This document shows, one piece after another, positions 1 through 9,239 of a DNA stretch of 44,149 nt. The position numbers and the translations under genes are program-made. The notes under the pieces were generated by a model. That model did no database searches, was not told where the DNA came from, and saw only the letters and a program-made list of their open reading frames with translations. Position 1 is the first letter of the stretch. Each line of letters begins with the position of its first letter. The DNA is taken from contig DDXB01000020.1 of assembly GCA_002347405.1 (NCBI GenBank), positions 1-44,149 on the forward strand, written 5' to 3'. The DNA comes from Rhodocyclaceae bacterium UBA2271 (GTDB lineage: Bacteria > Pseudomonadota > Gammaproteobacteria > Burkholderiales > Rhodocyclaceae).

Positions 1-1
1 C

Positions 2-457
2 CTGGGTACGCTCTACGGCATCGGCTTGCTCGCGTCCCTGGTGCTCGGCAAGCGACTGATCGAAGGCTTTGAAACGCTGCTCAACCGTCTGCCGCTGGTG
101 CAGTCCGTCTATGGCGGCGCCAAACGTTTCCTGCAGACGCTGCGCAAGCCGCCGGTCTCCGGTCAGCGTGTTGTGCTGATCAGTTTTCCCACCCCGGAAA
201 TGAAGGCTGTCGGCCTGGTCACCAAGATAATGCACGACGCAGCAACCGGACGTGAACTTGCCGCCGTCTATGTGCCGACCTCGCCCAATCCGACGTCGGG
301 CTACATCGAGATCGTGCCGCTGGACGAGGTGGTGCAGACCGACTGGACCATCGAGCAGGCGATGAGCTTCGTCATGACCGGCGGCACCAATGCGCCGGAC
401 AAGATCGCCTTTACCCGCGCAGCAACGCGGGAGAAAGTCGCTGCTCCGGATGCCTGA
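2..457 (+). CDS. DUF502 family membrane protein, C-terminal part
   Basis: The reading frame is open from the first bases of the window, so the true start lies upstream and only about 150 C-terminal residues are seen. The visible part opens with the end of a hydrophobic segment (LGTLYGIGLLASLVLG). It continues into the family-typical stretch with LPLVQSVYGGAKRF and a globular tail with PTSPNPTSGYIEIVP. These are hallmarks of the DUF502 family of inner-membrane proteins, whose biochemical role is unknown. It overlaps or abuts the tamA start, suggesting co-transcription. Family assignment is from remembered motifs. Confidence 0.8.
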   Translation: MGTLYGIGLLASLVLGKRLIEGFETLLNRLPLVQSVYGGAKRFLQTLRKPPVSGQRVVLISFPTPEMKAVGLVTKIMHDAATGRELAAVYVPTSPNPTSGYIEIVPLDEVVQTDWTIEQAMSFVMTGGTNAPDKIAFTRAATREKVAAPDA

Positions 458-2216
458 CTGCATGACACGCTTTTTCGCTGCCTGCTGCCTGGCCGCGCTC
501 GGCAATGTGGCCGGTGCGCAAACGGCGGCCGAATCGGGCAATGCGCCCGACGTGGCGGTGTCACTCGTCGCGCCGGAATCGGTACGCGCCTTTTTGACGA
601 AGTATCTCGATCTGCCGACGCGGCTGGCCGGCGACGACGCGCAGGCCGTGCTGACGCGTCGCGCCGGCGGCGCGGCGGGCGATCTGCTGGCCACCGAGGG
701 CTATTTCACGCCGCGCATCGAGGTGCGGCGGACAGCGGATGCCGGGCTGCTGGTCGAAGTCGATCCGGGGCCGCGTACCCGGGTCGAGAGTGTCGTCATC
801 GAATTCCAGGGCGAGTTGGCGGGCGCAGGCGCCGAGCGGGCCGCCCGCCGCGAGCGCTTGCGCGCGGACTGGCCGCTCAAGGCCGGCGCGACTTTCCGTT
901 CGGCGGAGTGGACGGCGGCGAAATCCGCCCTGCTCGCGAGCGTCGCCGCCGCCGACCATGCCGGCGCGCGCCTCGTGGACAGCCACGCCGAGGTCGATCC
1001 GGCACACGCGACGGCGCGCTTGCAGGTCGTGATCGACGCCGGCCCGGCCTACCGCTTCGGCCCGCTCGCCATCGAAGGCCTGAAACGCTACGACGCGTCG
1101 CTGGTGCAGGGGCTCGCGCCCTTTGCCACGGGCGATGCTTACCGCCGCGATGCGCTGCTGAACTTCCAGACGATCTTGCAGAACACGCCGTGGTTCCATT
1201 CGGTAATCGTCGAGGCCGATCCGGCCGGCGCCGACGCCATTGATGCGGCCGTGCCGGTGCGCGTGACGCTGGCCGAGACGCCCTCCAAACGCGTCGGTGT
1301 CGGCCTCGGCTATGGCACCAACAGTGGCGCGCGCGGCGAACTCAATTACCGCAATCACGATTTTCTCGGCCGCGCCTGGGACTTGAACAGCGGCCTGCGC
1401 ATCGAGGAACTGCGCCAGACCCTGTTTGCCGACCTCGGCCTGCTGCCCGATGCGGGCGGCTACCGGCTGGGCTTCGGCGGGCGACTGGAGTCCAGCGACA
1501 TCGAAGGCCTGGCCAGCACGCGCCAGGTGCTGGGGGTGAACCGCAGCCGCGTCAAAGGCAACGTCGAGACGCGGCTCAGCCTCGACTGGCAGCGCGAGGC
1601 GTTGCGCCCCGATGGTGCCGCCCGCCAGACCGACACTGCGCTGGTGCTCGACTGGCGCTGGACCCGCCGCGCGGTCGACGATCCACTGAAGCCGCGGTAC
1701 GGCAATCTGATCGACTTCCAGCTGGGCGGCGCAGCGAAACACCTGCTGTCCGACAGCAACTTCGTGCGCAGCCAACTGCGCGTGCAACAGTGGTGGCCCG
1801 TCGGTGAACGCGACACGCTGGCGCTGCGCGGCGAAGCCGGCTTCACTGCGGCCGCGTCGCGTTCCGGCATTCCGCAGGCTTATCTGTTCCGCAGCGGCAG
1901 CGGACAAACCGTGCGCGGGCATGCTTTCCAGAGCCTCGGCGTGGCCGAGGGCAACGCCGTGTTGGGCGGCCGCACGCTGCTCGTCGGCAGCCTCGAATAC
2001 ACGCGCTGGCTTGGTGACACGGGCGGCCCGTGGGGCGCGGCGGTGTTCGTCGACGTCGGCGATGCCGCCGACCGCTGGCGCGACCTGCGGGCGGCGGTCG
2101 GCGTCGGCGCCGGCGTGCGCTGGCAGAGCCCGGTCGGCCCGCTCGCCTTTGATCTGGCGCGTGGCAGCCGCAGCGGGCGCTGGTATCCGCATTTCGCCGT
2201 GATGGTGGCGTTCTGA
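450..2216 (+). CDS. tamA: TamA, autotransporter assembly outer-membrane barrel
   Basis: This is an Omp85-superfamily protein of about 588 residues. An N-terminal signal peptide (hydrophobic AACCLAALG, cleavage probably after VAGA) is followed by POTRA-like repeats (for example FGPLAIEGLKRYDASLVQGL) and a C-terminal beta-barrel with the lid-loop type segment around FRSGSGQTVRGH. The protein ends in a phenylalanine, as usual for outer-membrane barrels. TamA works with TamB in inserting or transporting material at the outer membrane. The start at 450 overlaps the DUF502 stop by 8 bases. The ATG at 462 gives an equally good signal peptide and cannot be excluded. The stop overlaps the tamB start (TGATG), supporting the pairing. 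Confidence 0.88.
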   Translation: MPDCMTRFFAACCLAALGNVAGAQTAAESGNAPDVAVSLVAPESVRAFLTKYLDLPTRLAGDDAQAVLTRRAGGAAGDLLATEGYFTPRIEVRRTADAGLLVEVDPGPRTRVESVVIEFQGELAGAGAERAARRERLRADWPLKAGATFRSAEWTAAKSALLASVAAADHAGARLVDSHAEVDPAHATARLQVVIDAGPAYRFGPLAIEGLKRYDASLVQGLAPFATGDAYRRDALLNFQTILQNTPWFHSVIVEADPAGADAIDAAVPVRVTLAETPSKRVGVGLGYGTNSGARGELNYRNHDFLGRAWDLNSGLRIEELRQTLFADLGLLPDAGGYRLGFGGRLESSDIEGLASTRQVLGVNRSRVKGNVETRLSLDWQREALRPDGAARQTDTALVLDWRWTRRAVDDPLKPRYGNLIDFQLGGAAKHLLSDSNFVRSQLRVQQWWPVGERDTLALRGEAGFTAAASRSGIPQAYLFRSGSGQTVRGHAFQSLGVAEGNAVLGGRTLLVGSLEYTRWLGDTGGPWGAAVFVDVGDAADRWRDLRAAVGVGAGVRWQSPVGPLAFDLARGSRSGRWYPHFAVMVAF

Positions 2217-5200
2217 TGGCGGACACGTGGTTCAAACGCTGGCTGCGCCGGATCCGGCGCCCGGTGCTGCTGATTCCGACAGCCATCGTGTTCGCTCTGG
2301 CCGTGGCTGCGAGCTGGCTGTTGTTTTCGCAAGCGGGACTGCAGCGCGCTTCCAATTGGGTGACCTGGGTCAGCGACGATGCAGTGCATATCGAGGGTGC
2401 GCGCGGCCGGCTGTTCGGTCCGCTGAGCCTGGAGCGTCTGAGCATCGAATCCGCCGGCAACCGCTACATCCTCGACGGTCTCGAACTCGCCTGGAATCCA
2501 ATGGCGCTGTTCGACGGCCTGCTCGAAATCCACCGCTTGAAAGCCGCCCGCGTCGAACTGGCGCTGGCCGATGTCGAACCAGCCGCGCCGCCCGCCGCCC
2601 TGCGCCCGCCGCTGGCCGTGCGGGTGGAGGCGCTGGAAATCGGCATCCTCGCCCTGCACGATGCCGCGCAGCCTGCACAAGTCCTTGCCCGCGATCTGCA
2701 GGCCGCATTTTCCAGCGATCGCACCACGCATCGCCTCGACGCGCTGGCCGTCACCCTCGACGCCGGCGCCTTGTCCGCGCAGGGCACGCTCGCCGCCATC
2801 GCGCCTTTCGAACTGCGCGCCGAAGCGCGGCTGGCCGGCAGCGGCACGCCGGCGCTGACTGTGGCGGCGAAGGCCGGCGGCACGCTGGAGGCGATCAGCC
2901 TCGACATCGACGGACAAGGGCAAGGCTTTTCCATCGCCGGGCAGGCCGGCCTGCGGCCTTTTGCCGCCCAGCCGCTGGCGGCCTTGCGCATGACGGCGCG
3001 CGGCCTCGATCCGCGCGTTTTTGTCGCGACGGCACCCCGCGCGCTACTTGCGCTCGATGTCGATCTGGCGCCGCAAAGCGACGGCGCGCTGGCCGGCCGC
3101 CTGCGCGTCGACAATACCGCGCCGGCGCCGCTGGATCGGGGCGGGTTGCCATTCTCGCGTGCCGAAACGCGCTTGGTTCTGCATTGGGATGCCAGCCCGC
3201 GCCGCCTGCGCCTGGACGGCCTGTTGTTGAAAGTCGGCGCTGGCGGGACGGCGAGCGGCCGCGTCGATCTGGTCTGGCCGACTGATGCGCCCTGGCCGAC
3301 GGGCGACGCCGATCTCAAGCTGGCGCAACTCGATCCATCCGCGCTGCATTCCGCCCTGCGACCTGCCCGGCTGGCCGGCCGCGTCCTCATGAGTGGCGAC
3401 GCCACGGCACAGCAGGCCACGCTGGCCCTGGTCGACGGCGCCCCCGGGAAGCGACGGCTCGACGCGCAACTCGCGCGGCGCGGCGACACGCTGACGCTGT
3501 CCCGCCTGCTGCTCGCGCAAGGCGCGGCGGAACTGTCCGGCCAGGGCGAACTGCGGCTCGACGCGCAGCGCGCCTGGCGCTTTGCCGGACACTTGCGGCA
3601 TTTCGACCCTGCCGCCTTCGTCGCTGCGCCCCAGGCCGACCTGAATGCCGAATTCGAGGGCAGCGGCCGTCTCGCGCCGCAACTCGATGGACGGCTGCGC
3701 TTCACCCTCGGCGCCAGCCGGCTGGCCGGCGAGGCGCTGGCCGGCGGCGCCGACCTGGCGTTCGCCGGGCTCGACCGTCCGGACCATCTGCTCGCCGTGA
3801 ACGGCAAGGCCCATCTGCGCGGCTTGCTCGACATCCGGCTCGGCGGCAGCCACCTGCACCTCAAAGGCGGCTGGGGCGGCGCGGCGGAAAAACTGCAACT
3901 GAGCCTGAAAGTGCCCGACCTGGCGCGCCATCGGGCACTGGTCGCGCCATGGCTGCCGGGCATGCCGCCGGATTCGGTCGGATCGCTCGACCTCTCGATC
4001 GAGGGCACGCCCACGCAGCACCGGCTGGCCGCCAGTGCCGGCCTGGCGGCCGGACGTAAAGTCGGTCTGAGCGCCAGCGGTGCGCTGCGCATCGCGTCGC
4101 AGGACTGGCGCGACACCGCCTGGCAGGGCGTCATCGAAACCCTGTCGCTCTCCGGCGACCTGCCGCTCGCAATGTTGGTGCCGGCGCAACTGACGGCGAG
4201 CCGCGCGCGCATCACGCTCGGCACGGCCGAACTGGCCTTCGCCGATGGCCGCATCGCCCTGGCGGAAAGCACCTGGCGGCCCGGCCACTGGAGCAGCCGC
4301 GGCCGCTTCGACGGTATCGCCTTGCGGCTGGGCGAGGCGGCGCCCCAATCCGGCCCGCCGCCGGCCCGCGCCAGCGGCGAATGGTCCCTCTCAAGCCAGG
4401 AAAACGACACCCTCGCCGGCCATCTGCGCGCCAGCGTGCCGGACTTGCGCGGGCTCGGTCCGGCCATCGACGGCAACCTGAGCAGCGCCGGAGCGCTCGC
4501 GATCGATGCCACGTTCGCCGGCAGCTTCGCGGCGCCGCTGCTGAGCGGCCAGGTGCGCGGCAGCGGGCTGGCCCTCAGCCTGATCGACGAGAATATCCAG
4601 TTGCGCGACGGCGAAATGCTGATTCGCTTCGACCGCGAGCGGGCGCTGGTGGAGCGGCTCACTTTCGTCGCGCCCCACCAGCCGCCGCCGCGCGCCGCGC
4701 AGATCGTCGGCAGGGCCGGCTTCCCCGCACCGCAGGAGCCGGGCCACCTGAGCATCAGCGGCGAATTCGACCTGCGGCAAGCGCACACGCGCCTCGCCGC
4801 CACGCTCACCCGCGTGCCGCTCGCGCAGCGGACGGAGCGCTGGGTGGTGGCTTCCGGCACAGTCAATCTGGAACACGCCGACGCACGCCTGCGCCTTGCC
4901 GCGCAACTGCTTGCCGATGCCGGCTATATCGCCGAGGCGGTGGCGGGCCGTCCCGCGCTGGCCGATGACATCGTCGTGCTTGGCCGCGCCGCGGCGGCGC
5001 GCCGCGGGCCGCGTATCGAGAGCGACATCGGCTTCGATCTGGGCGAGCATTTCCATCTGCGCGCCGGCGGGCTGGCGGCGCGCCTTGCCGGCCGCCTGCG
5101 GGTGCGCGGCGGCGATGGACCCGGCGCCGCACGGCTGGCCGCCACCGGCAGCATCGCCACCCGCGATGCCACCTTCGATGCCTACGGTCAGCGCCTCAGC

Positions 5201-5731
5201 GTCGAGCGCGGCATCGTGAACTTCCAGGGGCCGCTCGACGATCCCGGCCTCAACATACTGGCGCTGCGCAAGGGACTGGCGGTCGAGGCCGGCGTCAGCG
5301 TCACCGGCACGGTGCAGCGGCCGGTGGTGCGTCTGGTCTCGACGCCGCCGGTGTCGGATGCGGAAAAGCTGTCATGGATCGTCCTCGGCCGCGCCCCGGA
5401 CGCCGGCGGCACCGACGCCGCGGTGCTACTGACTGCCGCCGGCGCGATTCTCGGCGGCCAGGGCGATGGTGTGACGGCGCAGCTGGCGCAGGCCTTCGGC
5501 GTCGATGAAGTCTCCTTGCGCCAGGCAGCGACGGGTGAGCCGCTCACCGGCCAGATCCTGGTCCTCGGCAAGCGCCTCTCGGCGCGCACCTATCTCGGTT
5601 ACGAGCAGGGGCTGTCGGCGGCCACCGGGGCGGTGAAGCTGACACATGCGCTGACGCCACGCATTTCCATTGTCACGCGCGCCGGGGAGGATAATGCGAT
5701 CGATGTGTTCTATCACTTCGCTTTCGACTGA
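2216..5731 (+). CDS. tamB: TamB, translocation and assembly module inner-membrane protein
   Basis: This is a long protein of 1171 residues with one N-terminal membrane anchor (residues about 18-38, VLLIPTAIVFALAVAASWLLF). A very long repetitive beta-rich body follows, and the C-terminal domain of the TamB/DUF490 family lies at about residues 850-1171 (VNFQGPLDDPGLNILALR, then ARTYLGYEQGL). TamB spans the periplasm and cooperates with TamA. Related AsmA-like proteins move phospholipid, so the substrate may be lipid or protein. The stop/start overlap with tamA indicates translational coupling. One copy of the dispersed 23-bp repeat of this window lies in frame at 3230-3252 and encodes KVGAGGTA. 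Confidence 0.9.
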   Translation: MADTWFKRWLRRIRRPVLLIPTAIVFALAVAASWLLFSQAGLQRASNWVTWVSDDAVHIEGARGRLFGPLSLERLSIESAGNRYILDGLELAWNPMALFDGLLEIHRLKAARVELALADVEPAAPPAALRPPLAVRVEALEIGILALHDAAQPAQVLARDLQAAFSSDRTTHRLDALAVTLDAGALSAQGTLAAIAPFELRAEARLAGSGTPALTVAAKAGGTLEAISLDIDGQGQGFSIAGQAGLRPFAAQPLAALRMTARGLDPRVFVATAPRALLALDVDLAPQSDGALAGRLRVDNTAPAPLDRGGLPFSRAETRLVLHWDASPRRLRLDGLLLKVGAGGTASGRVDLVWPTDAPWPTGDADLKLAQLDPSALHSALRPARLAGRVLMSGDATAQQATLALVDGAPGKRRLDAQLARRGDTLTLSRLLLAQGAAELSGQGELRLDAQRAWRFAGHLRHFDPAAFVAAPQADLNAEFEGSGRLAPQLDGRLRFTLGASRLAGEALAGGADLAFAGLDRPDHLLAVNGKAHLRGLLDIRLGGSHLHLKGGWGGAAEKLQLSLKVPDLARHRALVAPWLPGMPPDSVGSLDLSIEGTPTQHRLAASAGLAAGRKVGLSASGALRIASQDWRDTAWQGVIETLSLSGDLPLAMLVPAQLTASRARITLGTAELAFADGRIALAESTWRPGHWSSRGRFDGIALRLGEAAPQSGPPPARASGEWSLSSQENDTLAGHLRASVPDLRGLGPAIDGNLSSAGALAIDATFAGSFAAPLLSGQVRGSGLALSLIDENIQLRDGEMLIRFDRERALVERLTFVAPHQPPPRAAQIVGRAGFPAPQEPGHLSISGEFDLRQAHTRLAATLTRVPLAQRTERWVVASGTVNLEHADARLRLAAQLLADAGYIAEAVAGRPALADDIVVLGRAAAARRGPRIESDIGFDLGEHFHLRAGGLAARLAGRLRVRGGDGPGAARLAATGSIATRDATFDAYGQRLSVERGIVNFQGPLDDPGLNILALRKGLAVEAGVSVTGTVQRPVVRLVSTPPVSDAEKLSWIVLGRAPDAGGTDAAVLLTAAGAILGGQGDGVTAQLAQAFGVDEVSLRQAATGEPLTGQILVLGKRLSARTYLGYEQGLSAATGAVKLTHALTPRISIVTRAGEDNAIDVFYHFAFD
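3230..3252 (+). repeat. Dispersed 23-bp repeat, copy 1 (in tamB)
   Basis: This is an exact copy of a 23-mer whose core is AGTCGGCGCTGGCGGGACGG, preceded by AA and followed by C. It reads in frame as K-V-G-A-G-G-T-A in TamB. Identical copies occur at 12135-12157 and, inverted, at 20762-20784. Confidence 0.85.
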
Positions 5732-5770
5732 AAGCGCGTTCGTCATGCAGGCACAGAAGGAGGATTCATC

Positions 5771-6184
5771 ATGCAACTCGGATTGATCATCGGTATCGTC
5801 TTCGCCATCGGCGCGGTGATTTTCGCCATGCAGAACATCGCCCCGGTGACGGTCACGCTGGGATTCTGGAGTTTCGAAGGCTCGCTGGCGCTGGTGCTGC
5901 TGGTCGCGCTCGGGCTCGGTGCGCTGATCGCCGGACTGATTTCGTCACCCGCCATGATCCGCCGCCAGTGGAATGTCGCCCAACTGGGCCGGCAGGTGGC
6001 CGATCTGGAAACCAGGCTCGCCGCCGAGGCGCGACACAATGACGAATTGCGTGCCGAGCTTTCCCGTGCACGCGGCGCCACCGCGGCGGAAATCGAGCCC
6101 GCGCCAAAAGCCGAAGAAAAGCCCTATGTCGGCCTGCGCGAACTGATTTCCGGCAGCGGGGAAGAAGGCAAGCCGACGTCGTGA
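5771..6184 (+). CDS. LapA-domain (DUF1049) inner-membrane protein
   Basis: This 137-residue protein has two N-terminal transmembrane helices (about residues 3-22 and 38-62). The first ends in AMQNIAPVTVTLGFWSFEGS, the typical LapA/DUF1049 pattern. A coiled-coil-like cytoplasmic stretch follows (RQVADLETRLAAEARHNDEL) with a charged tail. In Enterobacteria LapA works with LapB in controlling lipopolysaccharide synthesis; here lapB is not adjacent, so the role is uncertain. A strong ribosome site (GAAGGAGG) sits about 8 bases before the ATG. A second, shorter LapA-like gene lies at 9240, just before the first mrp operon. Confidence 0.75.
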   Translation: MQLGLIIGIVFAIGAVIFAMQNIAPVTVTLGFWSFEGSLALVLLVALGLGALIAGLISSPAMIRRQWNVAQLGRQVADLETRLAAEARHNDELRAELSRARGATAAEIEPAPKAEEKPYVGLRELISGSGEEGKPTS

Positions 6185-6260
6185 CGATGAAGGCGCAAGA
6201 ATTTGGCGCTTGCCGGCCCGCACGGTGGAATTCCCGGCAGCCAGAGTCCGGGACGGCGGC

Positions 6261-6322
6261 ATGACCGGACTGGAATTGCCGCCGGCGCTGTTCCTGCTGC
6301 TCAATCTGGTGGTTGCCCTGCT
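6261..6322 (+). pseudogene. Truncated mrpF remnant
   Basis: The ATG and about 20 codons (MTGLELPPALFLLLNLVVAL) match the start of the intact mrpF at 9976 (MTGLEFPLALFLLLNLVVAL) both in protein and, with a handful of substitutions, in DNA. Similarity stops abruptly after about 62 bases, where intact mrpF goes on to the charged IRAARGPT segment. Even the preceding GGCGGC is shared. This is a 5' fragment left by duplication or recombination, fused to unrelated sequence. Confidence 0.75.
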
Positions 6323-6487
6323 CGACGTGACGCTGTCTACCGGCCTGTTCGCCGCAGCGTTAGCCAGCCTGGGGCTGGATATCTACCGGCAAAGCGCCTT
6401 CTGATGGGCGCTGGCGAGCATTGTGTTCATCGGCGTGCTGGGCCTGAGCGTGAGCTTTTACCTGGCGTTCTGGCTGGCGCCATCACG
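6323..6487 (+). pseudogene. Remnant of a membrane protein C-terminus
   Basis: The frame of the mrpF fragment continues as a different hydrophobic sequence (DVTLSTGLFAAALASLGLDI), meets an in-frame TGA at 6405, and then reads on with FIGVLGLSVSFYLAFWLA. Two helices separated by a stop and no upstream partner suggest the decayed end of a polytopic membrane protein. The last helix recalls from memory the C-terminus of the PF10136 'site-specific recombinase' membrane family, but this is a weak guess. Confidence 0.45.
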
Positions 6488-6536
6488 TACTGGAAGGGGC
6501 AAGTCCTCGTCACCAACTTTTTGAAAATCTGACCCA

Positions 6537-7604
6537 ATGTCGAAAAAATCAACCCAAAAAACCATTGAACTTGCCTTGCAGGGCGGCGGTGCCCATGGCG
6601 CCCTCACCTGGGGCGTGCTTGACCGCTTGATAGAAGAACCGCGACTGAAGATCGAGGGCGTCAGCGGCACCAGCGCCGGCGCCATGAATGCCGTCGTGCT
6701 CGCCGATGGCCTGGAAGCCGGTGGCGCCGAAGGCGCACGCAGCGCACTCGAGCGTTTCTGGAAGACCGTCAGCGAGGCTGCGATCAGCAGCCCGATCCAG
6801 CGCGACCTGTGGTCACGCATCCATGGCGACTGGGGGCTGGAGAACTCACCGAGCTATCATTTTTTCGACCACCTCAGCCGGGTATTCTCGCCTTATGAAC
6901 TCAACCCGCTCAACCTCAACCCGCTGCGCGACCTGGTGGCCGACATCGTTGACTTCGACCGCGTCAATCGCTGCAGTGCGATCAAGGTCTTCGTCACCGC
7001 AACCAATGTCCGCAGCGGCCGGCCCAAGGTCTTTCGCCAACCCGAACTCAGCGTCGACGCGGTCATGGCCTCGGCCGCACTGCCGCTCATGTTCCAGGCG
7101 GTCGAGATCGATGGCGAAGCCTACTGGGATGGAGGTTTCATGGGCAATCCCGCGCTCTTTCCACTGGTTGATGAGTGCGATGCGCGCGACCTCGTGCTGG
7201 TGCAGATCAACCCATTCGAGCGGCCCGATGTGCCCCGCAGCGCGCGCGACATCATCAACCGCCTCAACGAAATTACCTTCAACGCCAGTTTGCTCAAAGA
7301 ATTGCGCGCCATCATGCTGCTGCGCGACCTGATCGAGGCCGAAGGCCTGGAGCGGGAGCGCTACCGCGACATGCGCCTGCACACCATCCACGGCGACGAT
7401 GTGCTGCTCGGACTCAAAGCATCGAGCAAGCTCAACGCCGAATGGGCTTACCTGTGCCATTTGCGCGATCTGGGACGACAGCGTGCCGACTATTGGCTGC
7501 AGCAACACTGGGATGATCTTGGCGAACGCTCCAGCTTCGACCTGAGTTGGCTGCTGGAAGACAGCATCAAGCCCGTCGGTAGCCTCAAGGAGAAGCGCTC
7601 TTGA
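6537..7604 (+). CDS. Patatin-like phospholipase
   Basis: This is a 355-residue lipid acyl hydrolase of the patatin family. All the catalytic signatures are present: the glycine-rich oxyanion loop QGGGAHGA near the N-terminus, the nucleophile elbow G-T-S-A-G with Ser46, and the D-G-G motif with Asp198 completing the Ser-Asp dyad. No signal peptide is seen, so it should act in the cytoplasm or at the inner membrane on lipids or polyester. Its stop overlaps the TTG start of the GntP permease, so the two are translationally coupled. The substrate cannot be told from the sequence. Confidence 0.88.
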   Translation: MSKKSTQKTIELALQGGGAHGALTWGVLDRLIEEPRLKIEGVSGTSAGAMNAVVLADGLEAGGAEGARSALERFWKTVSEAAISSPIQRDLWSRIHGDWGLENSPSYHFFDHLSRVFSPYELNPLNLNPLRDLVADIVDFDRVNRCSAIKVFVTATNVRSGRPKVFRQPELSVDAVMASAALPLMFQAVEIDGEAYWDGGFMGNPALFPLVDECDARDLVLVQINPFERPDVPRSARDIINRLNEITFNASLLKELRAIMLLRDLIEAEGLERERYRDMRLHTIHGDDVLLGLKASSKLNAEWAYLCHLRDLGRQRADYWLQQHWDDLGERSSFDLSWLLEDSIKPVGSLKEKRS

Positions 7605-9061
7605 CCGGCCTGCTGGGTGTTCTGCTTGCACTCGGACTGCTGATCTGGCTCGCCTACCGCGGCGTCAGCGTGTTGCTGCTGGGTCCCGTCATGGCGCTGC
7701 TGGCTGCGGCCTTTGCCGCCGATGCGCCACTGATGGCAACCTACACCCAGCTCTTCATGCACGCGGCGGGCAGCTTCATCGTGCAGTACTTTCCGCTGTT
7801 TCTGCTCGGGGCCATTTTCGGCAAATTGATGGACGACAGCGGGGCGGCCGAGGCGATCGCGCAAGGCATTGTCGCCAAGCTCGGCGCCGGGCGGGCCATT
7901 CTGGCGGTGGTGCTGGCCTGCGCGGTGCTCACCTATGGCGGGGTGTCGCTGTTTGTCGTCGCCTTTGCGGTTTACCCCATCGGTGCGGCGCTGTTTCGCC
8001 AGTCCGACATTCCCAAGCGCCTGCTTCCGGCCACCATTGCGTTGGGCGCTTTCACCTTCACGATGACGGCCTTGCCGGGCACCCCGGCCATCCAGAACGC
8101 CATTCCGATGCCTTATTTCGGCACCACTCCCTTTGCCGCGCCGGTGCTGGGCATTCTCGCCGCACTGGTGATGTTCGGCCTGGGCCAGTGGTGGCTGGTG
8201 CGTCAGGCGGCAGGCGCCAAAGCGGCGGCTGAGGGTTATGGCGATCACGATGACGCGCCAGACAAGCCAGTTGCCTTCGACAAGGACCAGCGCGAGCGCA
8301 GCGCCGGCGAGGGCTTCGATGTACTGATGATCCCGCCCGACGAAGCTGCACGCACGCTGCCCCCCTTTGCCTTGGCCATGGCTCCGGTGGTGCTGGTCAT
8401 CGTGCTCAACTACGCCTTCAGCAGCCTGCTGTTTCCCGCGCTGGATACCCGCTATCTGGCGCAAGAGCTTTACGGTTCGACCTCGATCGACGCCGTGCGT
8501 GGCATCTGGGCCATCATCGGCTCGCTGACCCTGGCCTGCCTGCTGCTGCTTGCGCTGTGCTGGCAGCGCCTGGCCAACTTTCGCCGCAGTCTGGACGACG
8601 GCGCCAATGCCTCGGTGCTGCCCATCTTCAACACCGCCAGCCTGGTCGGTTTTGGTGCCGTGATTGCCACGCTGCCCGCTTTTGAACTGATCAAGGGCTT
8701 CGTGGACGAACTCGGCGCTGGCAATCCGCTGGTCTCGCTGGCGCTGTCGGTCAACCTGCTGGCCGGGGTCACGGGTTCCGCTTCGGGCGGCATGAGCATC
8801 GCGCTGCAAACGCTGGGGGCCGAGTACCTGGCACTGGCGAAGACTGCCGGCATTGCGCCGGACTTGCTGCACCGGGTCACGACCGTGGCCACCGGCGGAC
8901 TCGACAGCCTGCCTCACAACGGCGCAGTCGTCACCCTGCTGAGCATCTGCGGCCTGAGCCATCGCCAGGCTTACAAGGATATTTTCATGGTCGCGGTGCT
9001 GTTTCCGATCCTGGCCCTGGTCCTGATCGTCACACTGGGCTCGCTGTTCGGCTCGTTTTGA
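7601..9061 (+). CDS. GntP-family permease (organic acid/H+ symporter)
   Basis: This 486-residue polytopic membrane protein has about 12 hydrophobic segments and typical GntP-family sequence (YGGVSLFVVAFAVYPIG, TALPGTPAIQNAIPMPYFG). The family imports gluconate or related hydroxy- or ketoacids with protons. The start is taken as TTG at 7601, because AAGGAGAAG lies a few bases upstream and the TTGA overlaps the patatin TGA stop. No ATG lies close by in the same frame. Coupling to a patatin lipase suggests that it takes up, or exports, an acid related to the lipase product, possibly hydroxybutyrate. That is inference only. Confidence 0.85.
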   Translation: MTGLLGVLLALGLLIWLAYRGVSVLLLGPVMALLAAAFAADAPLMATYTQLFMHAAGSFIVQYFPLFLLGAIFGKLMDDSGAAEAIAQGIVAKLGAGRAILAVVLACAVLTYGGVSLFVVAFAVYPIGAALFRQSDIPKRLLPATIALGAFTFTMTALPGTPAIQNAIPMPYFGTTPFAAPVLGILAALVMFGLGQWWLVRQAAGAKAAAEGYGDHDDAPDKPVAFDKDQRERSAGEGFDVLMIPPDEAARTLPPFALAMAPVVLVIVLNYAFSSLLFPALDTRYLAQELYGSTSIDAVRGIWAIIGSLTLACLLLLALCWQRLANFRRSLDDGANASVLPIFNTASLVGFGAVIATLPAFELIKGFVDELGAGNPLVSLALSVNLLAGVTGSASGGMSIALQTLGAEYLALAKTAGIAPDLLHRVTTVATGGLDSLPHNGAVVTLLSICGLSHRQAYKDIFMVAVLFPILALVLIVTLGSLFGSF

Positions 9062-9239
9062 CGCGCGCCAGGCTCGAATTAGTGAGAGTTACCTTCAACC
9101 GATAAACCCTGCGGGATAATCACACCATGGAAGCCGAAAACCTCTTTAACGAAACAAATTCGTTAAACATTTCATCAGCAGGGCGGTGCCTGCCGCAATG
9201 ATCGTTTGCTCGGAACGTAATTTTCAAAAGAGATATGAC

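Noticed and set aside
26..457. TTG at 26 as the start of the first gene
   Set aside because: The frame is open upstream to the window edge and encodes a continuing hydrophobic helix, so the gene is cut by the window.
561..2192. A 543-codon open frame on the minus strand opposite tamA
   Set aside because: It mirrors a convincing TamA gene, its protein has skewed composition (R, A, Q, H rich) and no recognisable motif. GC-rich genes commonly give such shadows.
2464..4866. An 800-codon open frame on the minus strand opposite tamB
   Set aside because: Serine/arginine/alanine-rich shadow of tamB with no domain signature. The same applies to long minus-strand frames at 11961-13346, 13289-14956, 17949-19361 and 41982-43838.
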